From positions 2,074 to 66,073 of the forward strand of contig NZ_SJPX01000006.1 of the NCBI RefSeq assembly GCF_007860175.1: 64,000 bases of DNA. The letters run 5' to 3'. Below, piece after piece: positions 44,781 to 52,756 of the stretch. Source of the DNA: Rubripirellula reticaptiva (GTDB taxonomy: Bacteria; Planctomycetota; Planctomycetia; Pirellulales; Pirellulaceae). How positions within the stretch are numbered: position 1 is the stretch's first letter; each line of letters opens with the position of its first letter. The notes under the pieces were generated by a model. That model saw nothing but the letters and a program-made list of their open reading frames with translations, ran no database searches and had not been told where the DNA came from. The translations under genes were made by a program, and so were the position numbers.

Positions 44781-45256
44781 TGAGTCCTAGTGCAGCATTT
44801 GAAATCGCCGAGCTGGCCGACCTAACGATTGACCAACTGGTGGCGAAGTTCGAGGTCGTTCATCAAGAGAAATGTCGTTCCCGAAATCGCAACTTCATCG
44901 TCCGCCGCATCGCTTGGCGGATTCAAGCGAACGAAGAAGGCGGACTGAGCGAACGAGCATTGCTTCGAGCCGGACCAATCGCCGACGAATCGGTGATCCG
45001 AGTGACGCCGCCGAAACCGAAAGTCGGCGGCGACGTAGTGCGAACAAAGATGCCACCGAATTGGGATCCTCGGATTCCTCCGCCAGGGAGTTTCGTTGAG
45101 CGGCGATACAAGGGCAAGATTCGGCGTGTGCTGATTCTGACCGACGGCTTTGAATACGAGGACGAGCGTTTTGACTCTCTGTCGGCGGTCGCCAAATCCA
45201 TCACAGGAAACCACTTGAGCGGCTTCCGATTTTTCAAGTTGGGAGAACACGCATGA
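44780..45256 (+). CDS. DUF2924-family protein, 158 aa
   Basis: The N terminus (LADLTIDQLVAKFEVVHQEKCRSRNRNFIVRRIAWRIQ) and the C-terminal RRYKGKIRRVLILTDGFEYEDERFDSLSAVAKSITGNHLSGFRFFKL match the DUF2924 pattern, a family commonly encoded just upstream of large serine recombinases in mobile elements. GGAGG lies 6 bp before the ATG at 44780. The stop overlaps the recombinase start (ATGA). The C-terminal half looks like a small DNA-interacting beta/alpha domain. It may assist recombination, but this is unproven. Confidence 0.8.
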   Translation: MSPSAAFEIAELADLTIDQLVAKFEVVHQEKCRSRNRNFIVRRIAWRIQANEEGGLSERALLRAGPIADESVIRVTPPKPKVGGDVVRTKMPPNWDPRIPPPGSFVERRYKGKIRRVLILTDGFEYEDERFDSLSAVAKSITGNHLSGFRFFKLGEHA

Positions 45257-46818
45257 GCAAGAAACAAGAAACGCAACAAGTGAAGACGATCCGATGTGCG
45301 ATTTACACTCGCAAGTCGACTGAAGAGGGCTTGCAGCAAGAGTTCAATTCGCTGGACGCACAGCGTGAAGCGGGCGAAGCGTTCATCGCCAGTCAGAAAG
45401 CCGAGGGCTGGCGCTGCCTGCCGGAGATGTATGACGACGGAGGTTTCTCGGGCGGCAACCTCGAGCGGCCGGCGATGAAGCGACTGATGGAAGATATCGA
45501 GGCCGGCAAAGTCGACTGTGTGGTGGTTTACAAGGTCGACCGACTGAGTCGCTCGCTGATGGACTTTTCGCGGGTGATGGAAACGTTCGACAAATTTGGT
45601 GTTTCGTTTGTGTCCGTGACCCAGCAGTTCAATACGACGCACTCGATGGGCCGGCTGACGCTGAATATTCTACTGTCGTTCGCCCAATTCGAGCGTGAAA
45701 TCATTGGCGAGCGGATTCGCGACAAGATCGCTGCGATGCGAGCCAAGGGGAAATGGTCTGGCGGGATGCCGGTGCTCGGATTCGACGTTGACCGCAGTGG
45801 GACGAGTCCGAAGCTGGTCGTGAATGCAACCGAAGCGAAACAGGTTCGTAAAATCTTTGAGATGTACTTGGAGTATCGTTCGCTGTTGCCGGTGGTGAAA
45901 CGCCTCCAAGAATTCGGCTGGCCGAACAAGATTTGGCGAACTCGTACTGGGCGGACACGTGGTGGTCGAGTGTTCGACAAGCCGGCGGTTCACTCACTAC
46001 TTACCAGTCCGCTCTATGTGGGCAAGATCGCCTACAAGGAGCATATCTACGAGGGTGAGCACGACGCAATCATCGACCAAGATACGTTCGACGCGGTCGG
46101 CAAGATGCTGAAGGCGCACCAAAAGGGAAGAGCACAGCGGCTGGTCAACAAGTACTCGGCACTGTTGAAGGGCATCCTTGTTTGTCCATACTGCGACTGC
46201 CGGATGGTTCATCGAACGACAAAGAGGAAGTCGAGCGTGTATCGGTATTACGCTTGCCAAACGACGGTGAAGAGTGGTGCCGATGCTTGTGAGATGGGTT
46301 CAGTGTCAGCTGCGATGATCGAAGCTGCGGTCGTTGATGAACTCCGAGTCATTGTTGATGACCAAGGCTTGCGCGACGCCGTGTACCAAGGGTCGAAGGG
46401 ATTGCTTGATAAGGAGCAGGCTGAAGTTGAAACGCTCCTGGCTCAGTTAAAAGCTCAAATCAACCGGGACACCAAGGAGGTTCAACGAATACTGAAGCAC
46501 GAAGTGTTCGAGAACCTGAACGATATCCGAGTCGAAGACCTGAAAGCACGGATTGCAACGGCGGAAGCCGACGTTGTTGTCGCGACGGAAAAATTGAAAC
46601 AGGTCGCCGCCCGTCAACTCTCGCGGCTCGACATCGACATTGCGATGTCGGACTTTAAAGTGGTTTGGACTTCGCTGACGGCGAAAGAACGGGTTCACCT
46701 TGTCGAGCTGCTCATCGCGAGAGTTGTCTACGATCCTGACGCCGGTTCAATGGCGATCTCGTACCACCCGACGGCGATCACCGCGCTCGTCGAAGAGTGC
46801 GAGGAGGCGGTCGCATGA
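45253..46818 (+). CDS. Large serine recombinase (integrase), 521 aa
   Basis: Resolvase/invertase fold at the N terminus: AIYTRKSTEEGLQQEFNSLD with nucleophile S22, YDDGGFSGGNLERPAMKRL and VVYKVDRLSRS. The recombinase domain (GKWSGGMPVLGFDVD) and a zinc ribbon with CPYCDCRMVH and a later pair YYACQ..CEMG follow, then a coiled-coil motif of about 90 residues. This is the architecture of phage and island integrases that act on attP and attB without host factors. It is coupled to its neighbours through ATGA overlaps on both sides, and is probably the element's integrase. Confidence 0.93.
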   Translation: MSKKQETQQVKTIRCAIYTRKSTEEGLQQEFNSLDAQREAGEAFIASQKAEGWRCLPEMYDDGGFSGGNLERPAMKRLMEDIEAGKVDCVVVYKVDRLSRSLMDFSRVMETFDKFGVSFVSVTQQFNTTHSMGRLTLNILLSFAQFEREIIGERIRDKIAAMRAKGKWSGGMPVLGFDVDRSGTSPKLVVNATEAKQVRKIFEMYLEYRSLLPVVKRLQEFGWPNKIWRTRTGRTRGGRVFDKPAVHSLLTSPLYVGKIAYKEHIYEGEHDAIIDQDTFDAVGKMLKAHQKGRAQRLVNKYSALLKGILVCPYCDCRMVHRTTKRKSSVYRYYACQTTVKSGADACEMGSVSAAMIEAAVVDELRVIVDDQGLRDAVYQGSKGLLDKEQAEVETLLAQLKAQINRDTKEVQRILKHEVFENLNDIRVEDLKARIATAEADVVVATEKLKQVAARQLSRLDIDIAMSDFKVVWTSLTAKERVHLVELLIARVVYDPDAGSMAISYHPTAITALVEECEEAVA

Positions 46819-47216
46819 TTACGGTTCGCAAGACGATCGCGGTGACGACATCGCGTCGTCACAAAATCGTCGACGAGAAGGAAGCTGTTCCGGGCACGCT
46901 GCCGCGAATCACGCGGCTGATGGCGTTGGCGATTCGGTTTGACGAGTTGCTCCGGTCCGGTCGGGCGACGGGACTGCAGCACATTGCGGAGATCGGTCAT
47001 GTGTCGCAGCCTCGGGTTTCGCAGATCCTCAGCCTGACATTGCTTGCTCCCGATATTCAGGAAGAGCTGCTGTTCCTGCCTCGGATGAAGAAGGGCAAGC
47101 CGCAAATCTCGGAAAAACTTCTGCGACCGCTGACGATGGAAATGGACTGGGAAAAGCAACGTGTTTTGTGGGCTGAATTGCGGTCTGGCCCACCGTCAAA
47201 ACCGGACCAGTCGTAA
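46815..47216 (+). CDS. HTH-containing recombinase-associated protein, 133 aa
   Basis: The middle (FDELLRSGRATGLQHIAEIGHVSQPRVSQILSLTLLAPDIQEELLF) is a helix-turn-helix: HIAEIGHVSQPRVSQILSL has the ParB-like or KorB-like spacing. The ends are basic. It starts at the ATG that overlaps the recombinase stop. It may be a DNA-binding partner or excision director of the recombinase. This is inferred from position and the HTH only. Confidence 0.65.
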   Translation: MITVRKTIAVTTSRRHKIVDEKEAVPGTLPRITRLMALAIRFDELLRSGRATGLQHIAEIGHVSQPRVSQILSLTLLAPDIQEELLFLPRMKKGKPQISEKLLRPLTMEMDWEKQRVLWAELRSGPPSKPDQS

Positions 47217-47368
47217 CGGCTGCGAAGAATTTTCTGGTGACGATGGACCAGACGTGTCACAGGACATGTGTCTGATAAACAGGAGCACGGAGTTTGCTAG
47301 CAATCGCTAGTCGCCTCGCCATTCCCCAAGGATGTTCATCGCCAAAGCTGATTTTTCATGAGTCCCAA

Positions 47369-48607
47369 ATGCCCGCTTTCCGACCACCGAGTTTCCTCAA
47401 CCATGCCCTCGGATCCGTCGACCTCGATCTTCTTCGCGACTTTCTGTTGCCGTTCGCGGACTACTTCGCCGCGCGGAAATTCACGATCTCAGCCGACACC
47501 AGTTTCGACGAAGACCAATTCAAAAAGCTCGCACGTCTGCTGAGGACACCGACGCGGTCCGCTCCCAGTGAGCTGATCGAAGCTCAATTCCACATCGACG
47601 AAGTCGCCAACGATCGAGGAATGGAGTCCTTGATCTTGGCCTATTCCAAAGCCGGCATTCCGCTACCAACCGACCAAGAGCTGACGCCGGCCGACCTAGC
47701 GATGCGAACGTGGATGAGTTATCCCGAATTGCTGCGACGATCGAACTACGAGCGTATCGCGACCAGCCAGCGTTCGTTTCGCCACTACATGAATCGGCAC
47801 GAGAAACCGATGCCGTTTCAGTTGCCGACCACGGTCGTCATCAATGCGATGGAAAAACGTTTGTCGACGTTTAACCGCGATCGGCACCGCGGTGGTGGGA
47901 CAGCGTTGTGGATGCACGACGTGGGCGACGTTGTGGCATTCGTTGTCCGTCGTGGGGAGAACCTAAAACGCGGTGAATACATCGAGGGCGAAAAGAGTCG
48001 CTATCAAGTCCAACGACCGGCCGGCTACGACACCATCCTCGTTCAAAAGCAGCTTGGAGAATTGCACGTTCACGCTTCGTTGATCAGCGAGCACCGTGAA
48101 TACTGCCGTTTGATCGGCGAGTACCTATTCGGTGACGAGGACTTCTTCCCCACGTCGGAGTTGTTTGATCTGTCACCGATTCATGAACTCGGTGAAGACA
48201 TTGAATCGCCAGCTTTCATCGACGGAATTGAATCTGTTCAGCTCGATGAAGTCACTGAGATGTTCATGGGCAGTCAGAACCTGACCAAGACCTTTCGTGG
48301 GCGACGCATCTTCGTCCAACTACGTGAACACCAGCAGCAACTCACTCTCGGTACCCGGATCACGAAAGCAAAATTTCGATTCATGTTGCGGGACTACCCC
48401 GAAGTCACGGCGACGATTCACTCGGGAAACATTATCTCGTATTCGCGACAAGTCGGCGTCGAACTGATCGAAGCCTGGATGACTCACCACGGAATCAAGA
48501 CCACCGGACTGCCTCGTGACCCTGCAACACCTACGACTTTGGCAAACGCTCTCTCGGATCCCAAGCCTGCGAGCACCACGGCGAGCGTGGCAGGTCGAGC
48601 TGGGTGA
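47369..48607 (+). CDS. Hypothetical protein, 412 aa
   Basis: I do not recognise this family. The ATG at 47369 starts PAFRPPSFLNHALGSVDLDLL. The chain is mixed alpha/beta with no signal or membrane segment, and ends in an Ala/Pro/Thr-rich tail. It overlaps the next gene by 92 bp in another frame, so the pair is co-transcribed. Its position after the integrase block and before a sigma-like gene suggests a regulatory or host-interaction role, but nothing in the sequence proves it. Confidence 0.6.
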   Translation: MPAFRPPSFLNHALGSVDLDLLRDFLLPFADYFAARKFTISADTSFDEDQFKKLARLLRTPTRSAPSELIEAQFHIDEVANDRGMESLILAYSKAGIPLPTDQELTPADLAMRTWMSYPELLRRSNYERIATSQRSFRHYMNRHEKPMPFQLPTTVVINAMEKRLSTFNRDRHRGGGTALWMHDVGDVVAFVVRRGENLKRGEYIEGEKSRYQVQRPAGYDTILVQKQLGELHVHASLISEHREYCRLIGEYLFGDEDFFPTSELFDLSPIHELGEDIESPAFIDGIESVQLDEVTEMFMGSQNLTKTFRGRRIFVQLREHQQQLTLGTRITKAKFRFMLRDYPEVTATIHSGNIISYSRQVGVELIEAWMTHHGIKTTGLPRDPATPTTLANALSDPKPASTTASVAGRAG

Positions 48608-49703
48608 ACATTGGGAACTGTGCCACCAGTTCCTTTCCGCGACGCCAGACCTGGCTGCATGGACGCTGGCCAGTGACGGTGTCACCGCTTGCGACGTCAT
48701 CGAGCACGATGACGGAACCTTCGTCGGCATCAATCGTTTGCAGGGCGAAGTGTTCGATGTCGAACGAAATGAGTTGTCGATTTGTACGTTCAGCGTTGCA
48801 AAACTTGCCAAAACGTTGATGTCGTTGCTTGGTGGGCGTGCCGAGAGTCTGCCCGCTGTTCCGAATGGTTCAGTCCAGAAACTTGGTCGGCTACCACCTC
48901 GCTTTGCATCAACGATGGTTCACTTCTGCGCTCGTACAGATCAGACGTCGCTTATCGAAACGGCAATGAGTGTTGGTGCGAAGACGGTACTGCTTGTCCC
49001 GTCGCTTTCTGGGACTCGCATCGACCTTGACTCGATCGAGCGTACGTTCGAGGTCACGGTCATCGCCGCCGACGATCTGTTCTTCATCCAGGAGGGGACG
49101 ATCGTTGTGAGTACTGCGGCATTGGACGAGCTTCGCTACCGACTCGGGCTGGGCGATGATTCTCCACCAAACTCTTTCCGCATGACCGGCGATCACTGGG
49201 AGATCTGTTTCGAGAAGAATCGGTTCGTACTCGCCGACGCGATTGGCATGTGGTATCTCGCAGAGTTCTTGTCACGTCCTGGCAGAACACTGAATCCCGT
49301 CGAACTCGAAAACGCTCGCACCGGGATCGTGGCTCGGTCTTCCACCAGCGGCACGGGCGAGGCATTCGACGAACACGCTCGTCGTGAGTACAAGCGGACC
49401 CTGGCCGACATCAGTGCAAGAATCGCGGAAGCCGAACGCAACAACGATTCAGGTACGCTCGAAACGCTGCAGACCGAACAGTACGAGATTCTCTCGCAAC
49501 TTCAAAAGGACACAGGCAGGAACGGCAAAGCCCGTGTCCTCACTGACGAATCCAAGTCACGCAAAAATGTCCGACAAGCCGTCAACCGCGACATCAAACG
49601 CATCGCCGAGCATCATGCGGAGCTCGCTGAGCACTTAAAGCTCGCATTCAAAGGCAATGCAATGTGCTATCGGCCAGATGCTGATCCAAACTGGGAATTG
49701 TAA
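48516..49703 (+). CDS. Hypothetical protein with winged-helix-like C-terminal module, 395 aa
   Basis: The last 190 residues contain GDHWEICFEKNRFVLADAIG and then MWYLAEFLSRPGRTLN, the pattern of a module (WxIxYxG..v.l.d..Gl.YLa.LL..PG) seen at the C terminus of various bacterial regulators and ATPases. It continues as a helical RR..YK..L.DI.ARI.EAERNND..T...L..E stretch and ends with IAEHHAELAEHLKLAFKGNAMCYRPD. The first 200 residues are unassigned. The start is GTG at 48516, inside the previous gene. A DNA-binding or regulatory role is an inference from the shared module. Confidence 0.6.
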   Translation: MTLQHLRLWQTLSRIPSLRAPRRAWQVELGEHWELCHQFLSATPDLAAWTLASDGVTACDVIEHDDGTFVGINRLQGEVFDVERNELSICTFSVAKLAKTLMSLLGGRAESLPAVPNGSVQKLGRLPPRFASTMVHFCARTDQTSLIETAMSVGAKTVLLVPSLSGTRIDLDSIERTFEVTVIAADDLFFIQEGTIVVSTAALDELRYRLGLGDDSPPNSFRMTGDHWEICFEKNRFVLADAIGMWYLAEFLSRPGRTLNPVELENARTGIVARSSTSGTGEAFDEHARREYKRTLADISARIAEAERNNDSGTLETLQTEQYEILSQLQKDTGRNGKARVLTDESKSRKNVRQAVNRDIKRIAEHHAELAEHLKLAFKGNAMCYRPDADPNWEL

Positions 49704-49714
49704 AATTTCTCCTC

Positions 49715-49754
49715 GACTCACGCCATGTGCCAAAGACTCACGCCATGAGTCGCC
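49715..49754. repeat. 20-bp tandem repeat before the sigma-like gene
   Basis: Two head-to-tail units, GACTCACGCCATGTGCCAAA (49715-49734) and GACTCACGCCATGAGTCGCC (49735-49754), share their first 13 bases. They lie in the leader of the sigma-like gene and could be an operator. Confidence 0.6.
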
Positions 49755-49887
49755 GTGACTCCAGCTGAGAGATTCGCCTTCGTGCTGATCCCGCTGGCCC
49801 GTGTTTCCCTGTGAACGATCGTCCGTTCGCAGCACGGTATTTGCCGGCCGGAGTCGTCGAACGAACCTCCAGCCGGAGGATATTCGT

Positions 49888-50505
49888 TTGAAAACTCAGG
49901 AAGTCTCAAAAGTCAGCGACATCGACTGGAAGTACATCCAGGCCAACATCCGCTGTCAAGCGTGGCGTGGCTACAAGGCCGGTGCGTACGCACGACAAGA
50001 ACTCCGCGACATCGAACAATCGTTGTGGACGATGGTCGAGCGGTATCTCGAAGATTTCACGCCCGAGCGTGCGACGTTCAAAACGTACATCGACATGATC
50101 GTCTCGCGGGCACTCGCCAAGATTCTCGAGGCTCGCAAAACCGCGTTTCGCACTCCGCCCGGCGGCCCTGTCGTTTCACTCACAACGATGGTCGACGATC
50201 CCGACGGTGGCCCGCCGGTGGAATTGGCCTCGGCACTTTCGCTCGAAGATCGAGACCGCGCAATCGGCAGAGAGACTCGCAGTGAAGAAGCAGTATTCGA
50301 GGAAGTCGAAGCGTTCCGCGTTGTCTTCGCTGAACTGCCCGAACATCAGCAAGAACTCTGCAAGCAAGTCATGGAGCATGGGCGCATTGCGACGCAGAAG
50401 CAGTCTGGCATGACCCGTCGCGCCTTCCACTCAATGTTGCAAGACATACAGCAGCGGTTCATCGACGCCGGCATCACACCACCTCGCGACAAACGCTGGA
50501 AATAG
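49888..50505 (+). CDS. Sigma-70-like or sigma-related protein, 205 aa
   Basis: The start is a TTG at 49888, set by GGAGGA at 49875-49880, 7 bp upstream; a longer frame from 49801 has no such site. The N-terminal part (WKYIQANIRCQAWRGYKAGAY.RQELRDIEQSLWTMVERYLEDFTPERATFKTYIDMIVSRALAKILEAR) resembles sigma region 2. A segment near 160-190 (AELPEHQQELCKQVMEHG...GMTRRAFHSMLQDIQQRF) resembles the region 4 helix-turn-helix. It probably directs RNA polymerase to the element's own promoters. It is divergent in sequence, so it could also be another HTH regulator. Confidence 0.6.
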   Translation: MKTQEVSKVSDIDWKYIQANIRCQAWRGYKAGAYARQELRDIEQSLWTMVERYLEDFTPERATFKTYIDMIVSRALAKILEARKTAFRTPPGGPVVSLTTMVDDPDGGPPVELASALSLEDRDRAIGRETRSEEAVFEEVEAFRVVFAELPEHQQELCKQVMEHGRIATQKQSGMTRRAFHSMLQDIQQRFIDAGITPPRDKRWK

Positions 50506-50579
50506 CGGCGTTCTGAAAGTCGCTCTTCATTTTCTGGTCATACCCCCGTCCCGTTCGCCTAAGTAACCCAGGAGGGGAC

Positions 50580-50624
50580 ATGTCATTCAAACACCAATCA
50601 ACACCACCAAACGAGAACTCATGA
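50580..50624 (+). CDS. 14-residue leader peptide
   Basis: AGGAGGGG at 50570-50577 stands just before ATG 50580, which opens 14 codons (MSFKHQSTPPNENS) and stops at TGA 50622-50624. The stop overlaps the ATG of the next gene (ATGA). The next gene has no ribosome site of its own, so it is probably translated by coupling to this leader. Confidence 0.45.
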   Translation: MSFKHQSTPPNENS

Positions 50625-50854
50625 AACAACTCGATATCGAACGCCGCGTCGCACTCTCGCTCGCCGTCGGCCGTTACTTGCGATCCGCCGAACGCTTCAA
50701 CGAAGCCTCACGCGAATTCACCGGATCCTGCAAATCGCTCCGCAATCAACTCGGCGCCGAACAGCGTTTCGTCGTGCAGAGCGACTTCAAGCATTTTCTG
50801 GTGACCAGTGATCGTCACGGAAATTTCGATGTCGAACAAATCCAAACCCTTTAG
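50621..50854 (+). CDS. Small hypothetical protein, 77 aa
   Basis: Starts KQLDIERRVALSLAVGRYLRSAERFNEASREFTGSCKSLRNQLG and ends in ...DFKHFLVTSDRHGNFDVEQIQTL. A helical first half and beta second half fit a compact protein. No family is recognised. It lies directly upstream of the RecA-like ATPase and is preceded by a short leader whose stop overlaps its start. Confidence 0.65.
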   Translation: MKQLDIERRVALSLAVGRYLRSAERFNEASREFTGSCKSLRNQLGAEQRFVVQSDFKHFLVTSDRHGNFDVEQIQTL

Positions 50855-50893
50855 CCAACCATCTCACCTATCCATCAAGGAGTTACCAATCCA

Positions 50894-51679
50894 GTGACCA
50901 ACCTACTTGAAACCATCCAATTCGGCCGACAATCGAAGCCGCCTCGTGTCTTGCTCTACGGAGTCGAAGGCATCGGCAAGTCGACCTTCGGCAGCGAGGC
51001 TCCCAAACCGATCTTCATTCAAACCGAAGACGGGCTCGACGAAATCGAATGCGATCGCTTTCCGCTGGCGACGAAGTTCGATGATGTCGTCGCAGCCTTG
51101 AAAACGCTCGTCAATGAGAAGCACGATTACGAATCCGTCGTGATTGACTCACTCGATTGGCTGGAGCGTCTCGTCTGGGACAAACTCTGTCAGCAGTACG
51201 CCGTTGAGTCGATCGAAAAGGTCGACGGCGGGTACGCTCGCGGTTATATGCACGCCCTCTCCCTGTGGCGTGAAGTGCTCGATCTTCTCAATGTGCTGCG
51301 TTCTCGCGGCATGGTGATTGTTCTGATCGCCCATTCCAAGGTCGAACGGTTCGAGGATCCAGAATCCTCGCCCTACGACCGCTATTCGCCGCGACTGCAC
51401 AAGCACGCCGCGGCCCTCGTGAAGGAATGGTGCGACGCCGTGTTGTTCGCGACTCGCAAGATGCGAACGCAAAGCGAAGACGGAGGTTTCAACCGCAAAC
51501 GCACCATCGCTCATGCGATCGGCAAAGACGGTGGCGAACGCGTCGTGCGTGCTTACGGATCTCCCAGTTGCGTTGCCAAGAACCGCTACGGCATCGCTGA
51601 AGAATTGCCGCTCTCGTGGTCGGCGTTCGTGAATGCACTGACCAACAACTCACCCACTCCTCAAACCCAAGGTAACTAA
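50894..51679 (+). CDS. Phage-type RecA-like AAA ATPase (Sak4/NTP-binding-like), 261 aa
   Basis: The P-loop GVEGIGKST is at about residues 23-31. The Walker B-like stretch YESVVIDSLDWLER and a sensor VIVLIAHSKVERFEDP follow, as in phage Sak4-type recombination ATPases and DUF-type nucleotide-binding proteins. The start is GTG at 50894. The DUF669-like gene follows 2 bp downstream, a pairing common in phage recombination modules. It probably loads on ssDNA or promotes strand annealing during element replication. Confidence 0.8.
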   Translation: MTNLLETIQFGRQSKPPRVLLYGVEGIGKSTFGSEAPKPIFIQTEDGLDEIECDRFPLATKFDDVVAALKTLVNEKHDYESVVIDSLDWLERLVWDKLCQQYAVESIEKVDGGYARGYMHALSLWREVLDLLNVLRSRGMVIVLIAHSKVERFEDPESSPYDRYSPRLHKHAAALVKEWCDAVLFATRKMRTQSEDGGFNRKRTIAHAIGKDGGERVVRAYGSPSCVAKNRYGIAEELPLSWSAFVNALTNNSPTPQTQGN

Positions 51680-51681
51680 CC

Positions 51682-52140
51682 ATGGCCAACCTCAACGGCT
51701 TTGATGCCAACACTGTCGAACCAGCCGACGACCTCGAACCGATCCCTTCCGGCAAGTACGTCGCCGTCATCACAGACAGCGAAATGAAACCCACGAAATC
51801 TGGCACGGGCAACTACCTGCAGTTGACGTTTCAGATCGTGGAGGGCGAGTACGCAAACCGTCTTCTCTGGGTGCGTCTCAACCTCGACAACCCCAACGCG
51901 ACCGCGGTGGAAATCGCCCGGCGGGAGTTGTCTGCGATCTGCCGGTCGGTTGGCGTCTTGGTGCCAACCGACTCGGCGGACTTACACAACTTGCCTTGCG
52001 TGATTCACGTGCGAGTCAAACGCCGCAACGACACCGGCGAGTTGCAAAACGAAGTGAAGGGCTACTCGAAGAAGGACGCCGTCGCTCAGCCGATCGCCGC
52101 GTCGCATGTCAGCGGCACGGACGCCCCTTGGAAACGTTGA
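51682..52140 (+). CDS. DUF669-like phage replication protein, 152 aa
   Basis: The pattern IPSGKYVAVITDSEMKPTKSGTGNYLQLTFQIVEGEYANRLLWVRLNL matches DUF669 proteins, which resemble single-stranded DNA-binding proteins and often follow a Sak4-like ATPase. The C-terminal 50 residues are polar and end with DAPWKR, a tail like those of SSB partners. A terminator follows at 52165-52204, so this closes the first replication sub-operon. Confidence 0.78.
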   Translation: MANLNGFDANTVEPADDLEPIPSGKYVAVITDSEMKPTKSGTGNYLQLTFQIVEGEYANRLLWVRLNLDNPNATAVEIARRELSAICRSVGVLVPTDSADLHNLPCVIHVRVKRRNDTGELQNEVKGYSKKDAVAQPIAASHVSGTDAPWKR

Positions 52141-52164
52141 TCTCGGTCACCGTTTCCAAGCCCG

Positions 52165-52204
52165 ACAGCCGGCCGGCCTCCTAATTCCGGTCGGCTGTTT
52201 TTTT
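52165..52204 (+). terminator. Rho-independent terminator
   Basis: Stem ACAGCCGGCCGG (52165-52176) and CCGGTCGGCTGT (52187-52198) with one mismatch, a 10-bp loop, and a T tract from 52198 to 52204. Confidence 0.88.
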
Positions 52205-52234
52205 GTCTGCCGACACCGATTCAAGTGATACATC

Positions 52235-52756
52235 ATGCTGCGACTGCAACTTCCGTTTCCTCCCTCAGTCAATCGCTACTGGCGACACGTCGGCACCCGC
52301 GTGCTCGTCAGTAAAGAAGGTCGCGAGTACCGCCGGACGGTTCGCGGTCTGATGAAGCTTCAAGAGGTGAAGAAGCACGATGGCGACCTGATCGTTGACA
52401 TTCGCTTGATACCTGTGGACCGGCGTCGCCGCGACGTGGACAACTCGCTCAAGGCATTGCTTGATGCGATGCAAGCTGGCGGAGCGTATGACGACGACAG
52501 CCAGATCGTTCGATTGACGGTCGAGAAGTTCGAGCCAGAAGCGAACTGCCCACGAACGGAGGTCATCGTCCGTCGCGTGCCCGCAAAACTGGGCGAGCCT
52601 GGTTACCGATTCTGTCTTCGCTGCGATGACGAGTTCTATTCGCTCGGCCCAGGAAATCGTCTCTGCGAGGAATGCACGCGTTGGCGTAGCCGACTCACCG
52701 GTTTCGTTCCGATTGCACGCGGTCGCAAGTATCGTAACGGAGCGCGGATAGCATGA
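52235..52756 (+). CDS. RusA-type Holliday junction resolvase with zinc-binding tail, 173 aa
   Basis: The first 110 residues fit RusA: LPFPPSVNRYWRH, VSKEGREYRRTV and a D-rich active region RRRRDVDNSLKALLDAM and DDDSQI, which supply the conserved metal-binding aspartates. A tail of about 55 residues has FCLRCDDEFY and LCEECTRW, two CxxC pairs that could bind zinc; typical RusA proteins lack this. The enzyme cuts four-way junctions formed in replication and recombination. The stop overlaps the helicase start (ATGA). Confidence 0.85.
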   Translation: MLRLQLPFPPSVNRYWRHVGTRVLVSKEGREYRRTVRGLMKLQEVKKHDGDLIVDIRLIPVDRRRRDVDNSLKALLDAMQAGGAYDDDSQIVRLTVEKFEPEANCPRTEVIVRRVPAKLGEPGYRFCLRCDDEFYSLGPGNRLCEECTRWRSRLTGFVPIARGRKYRNGARIA

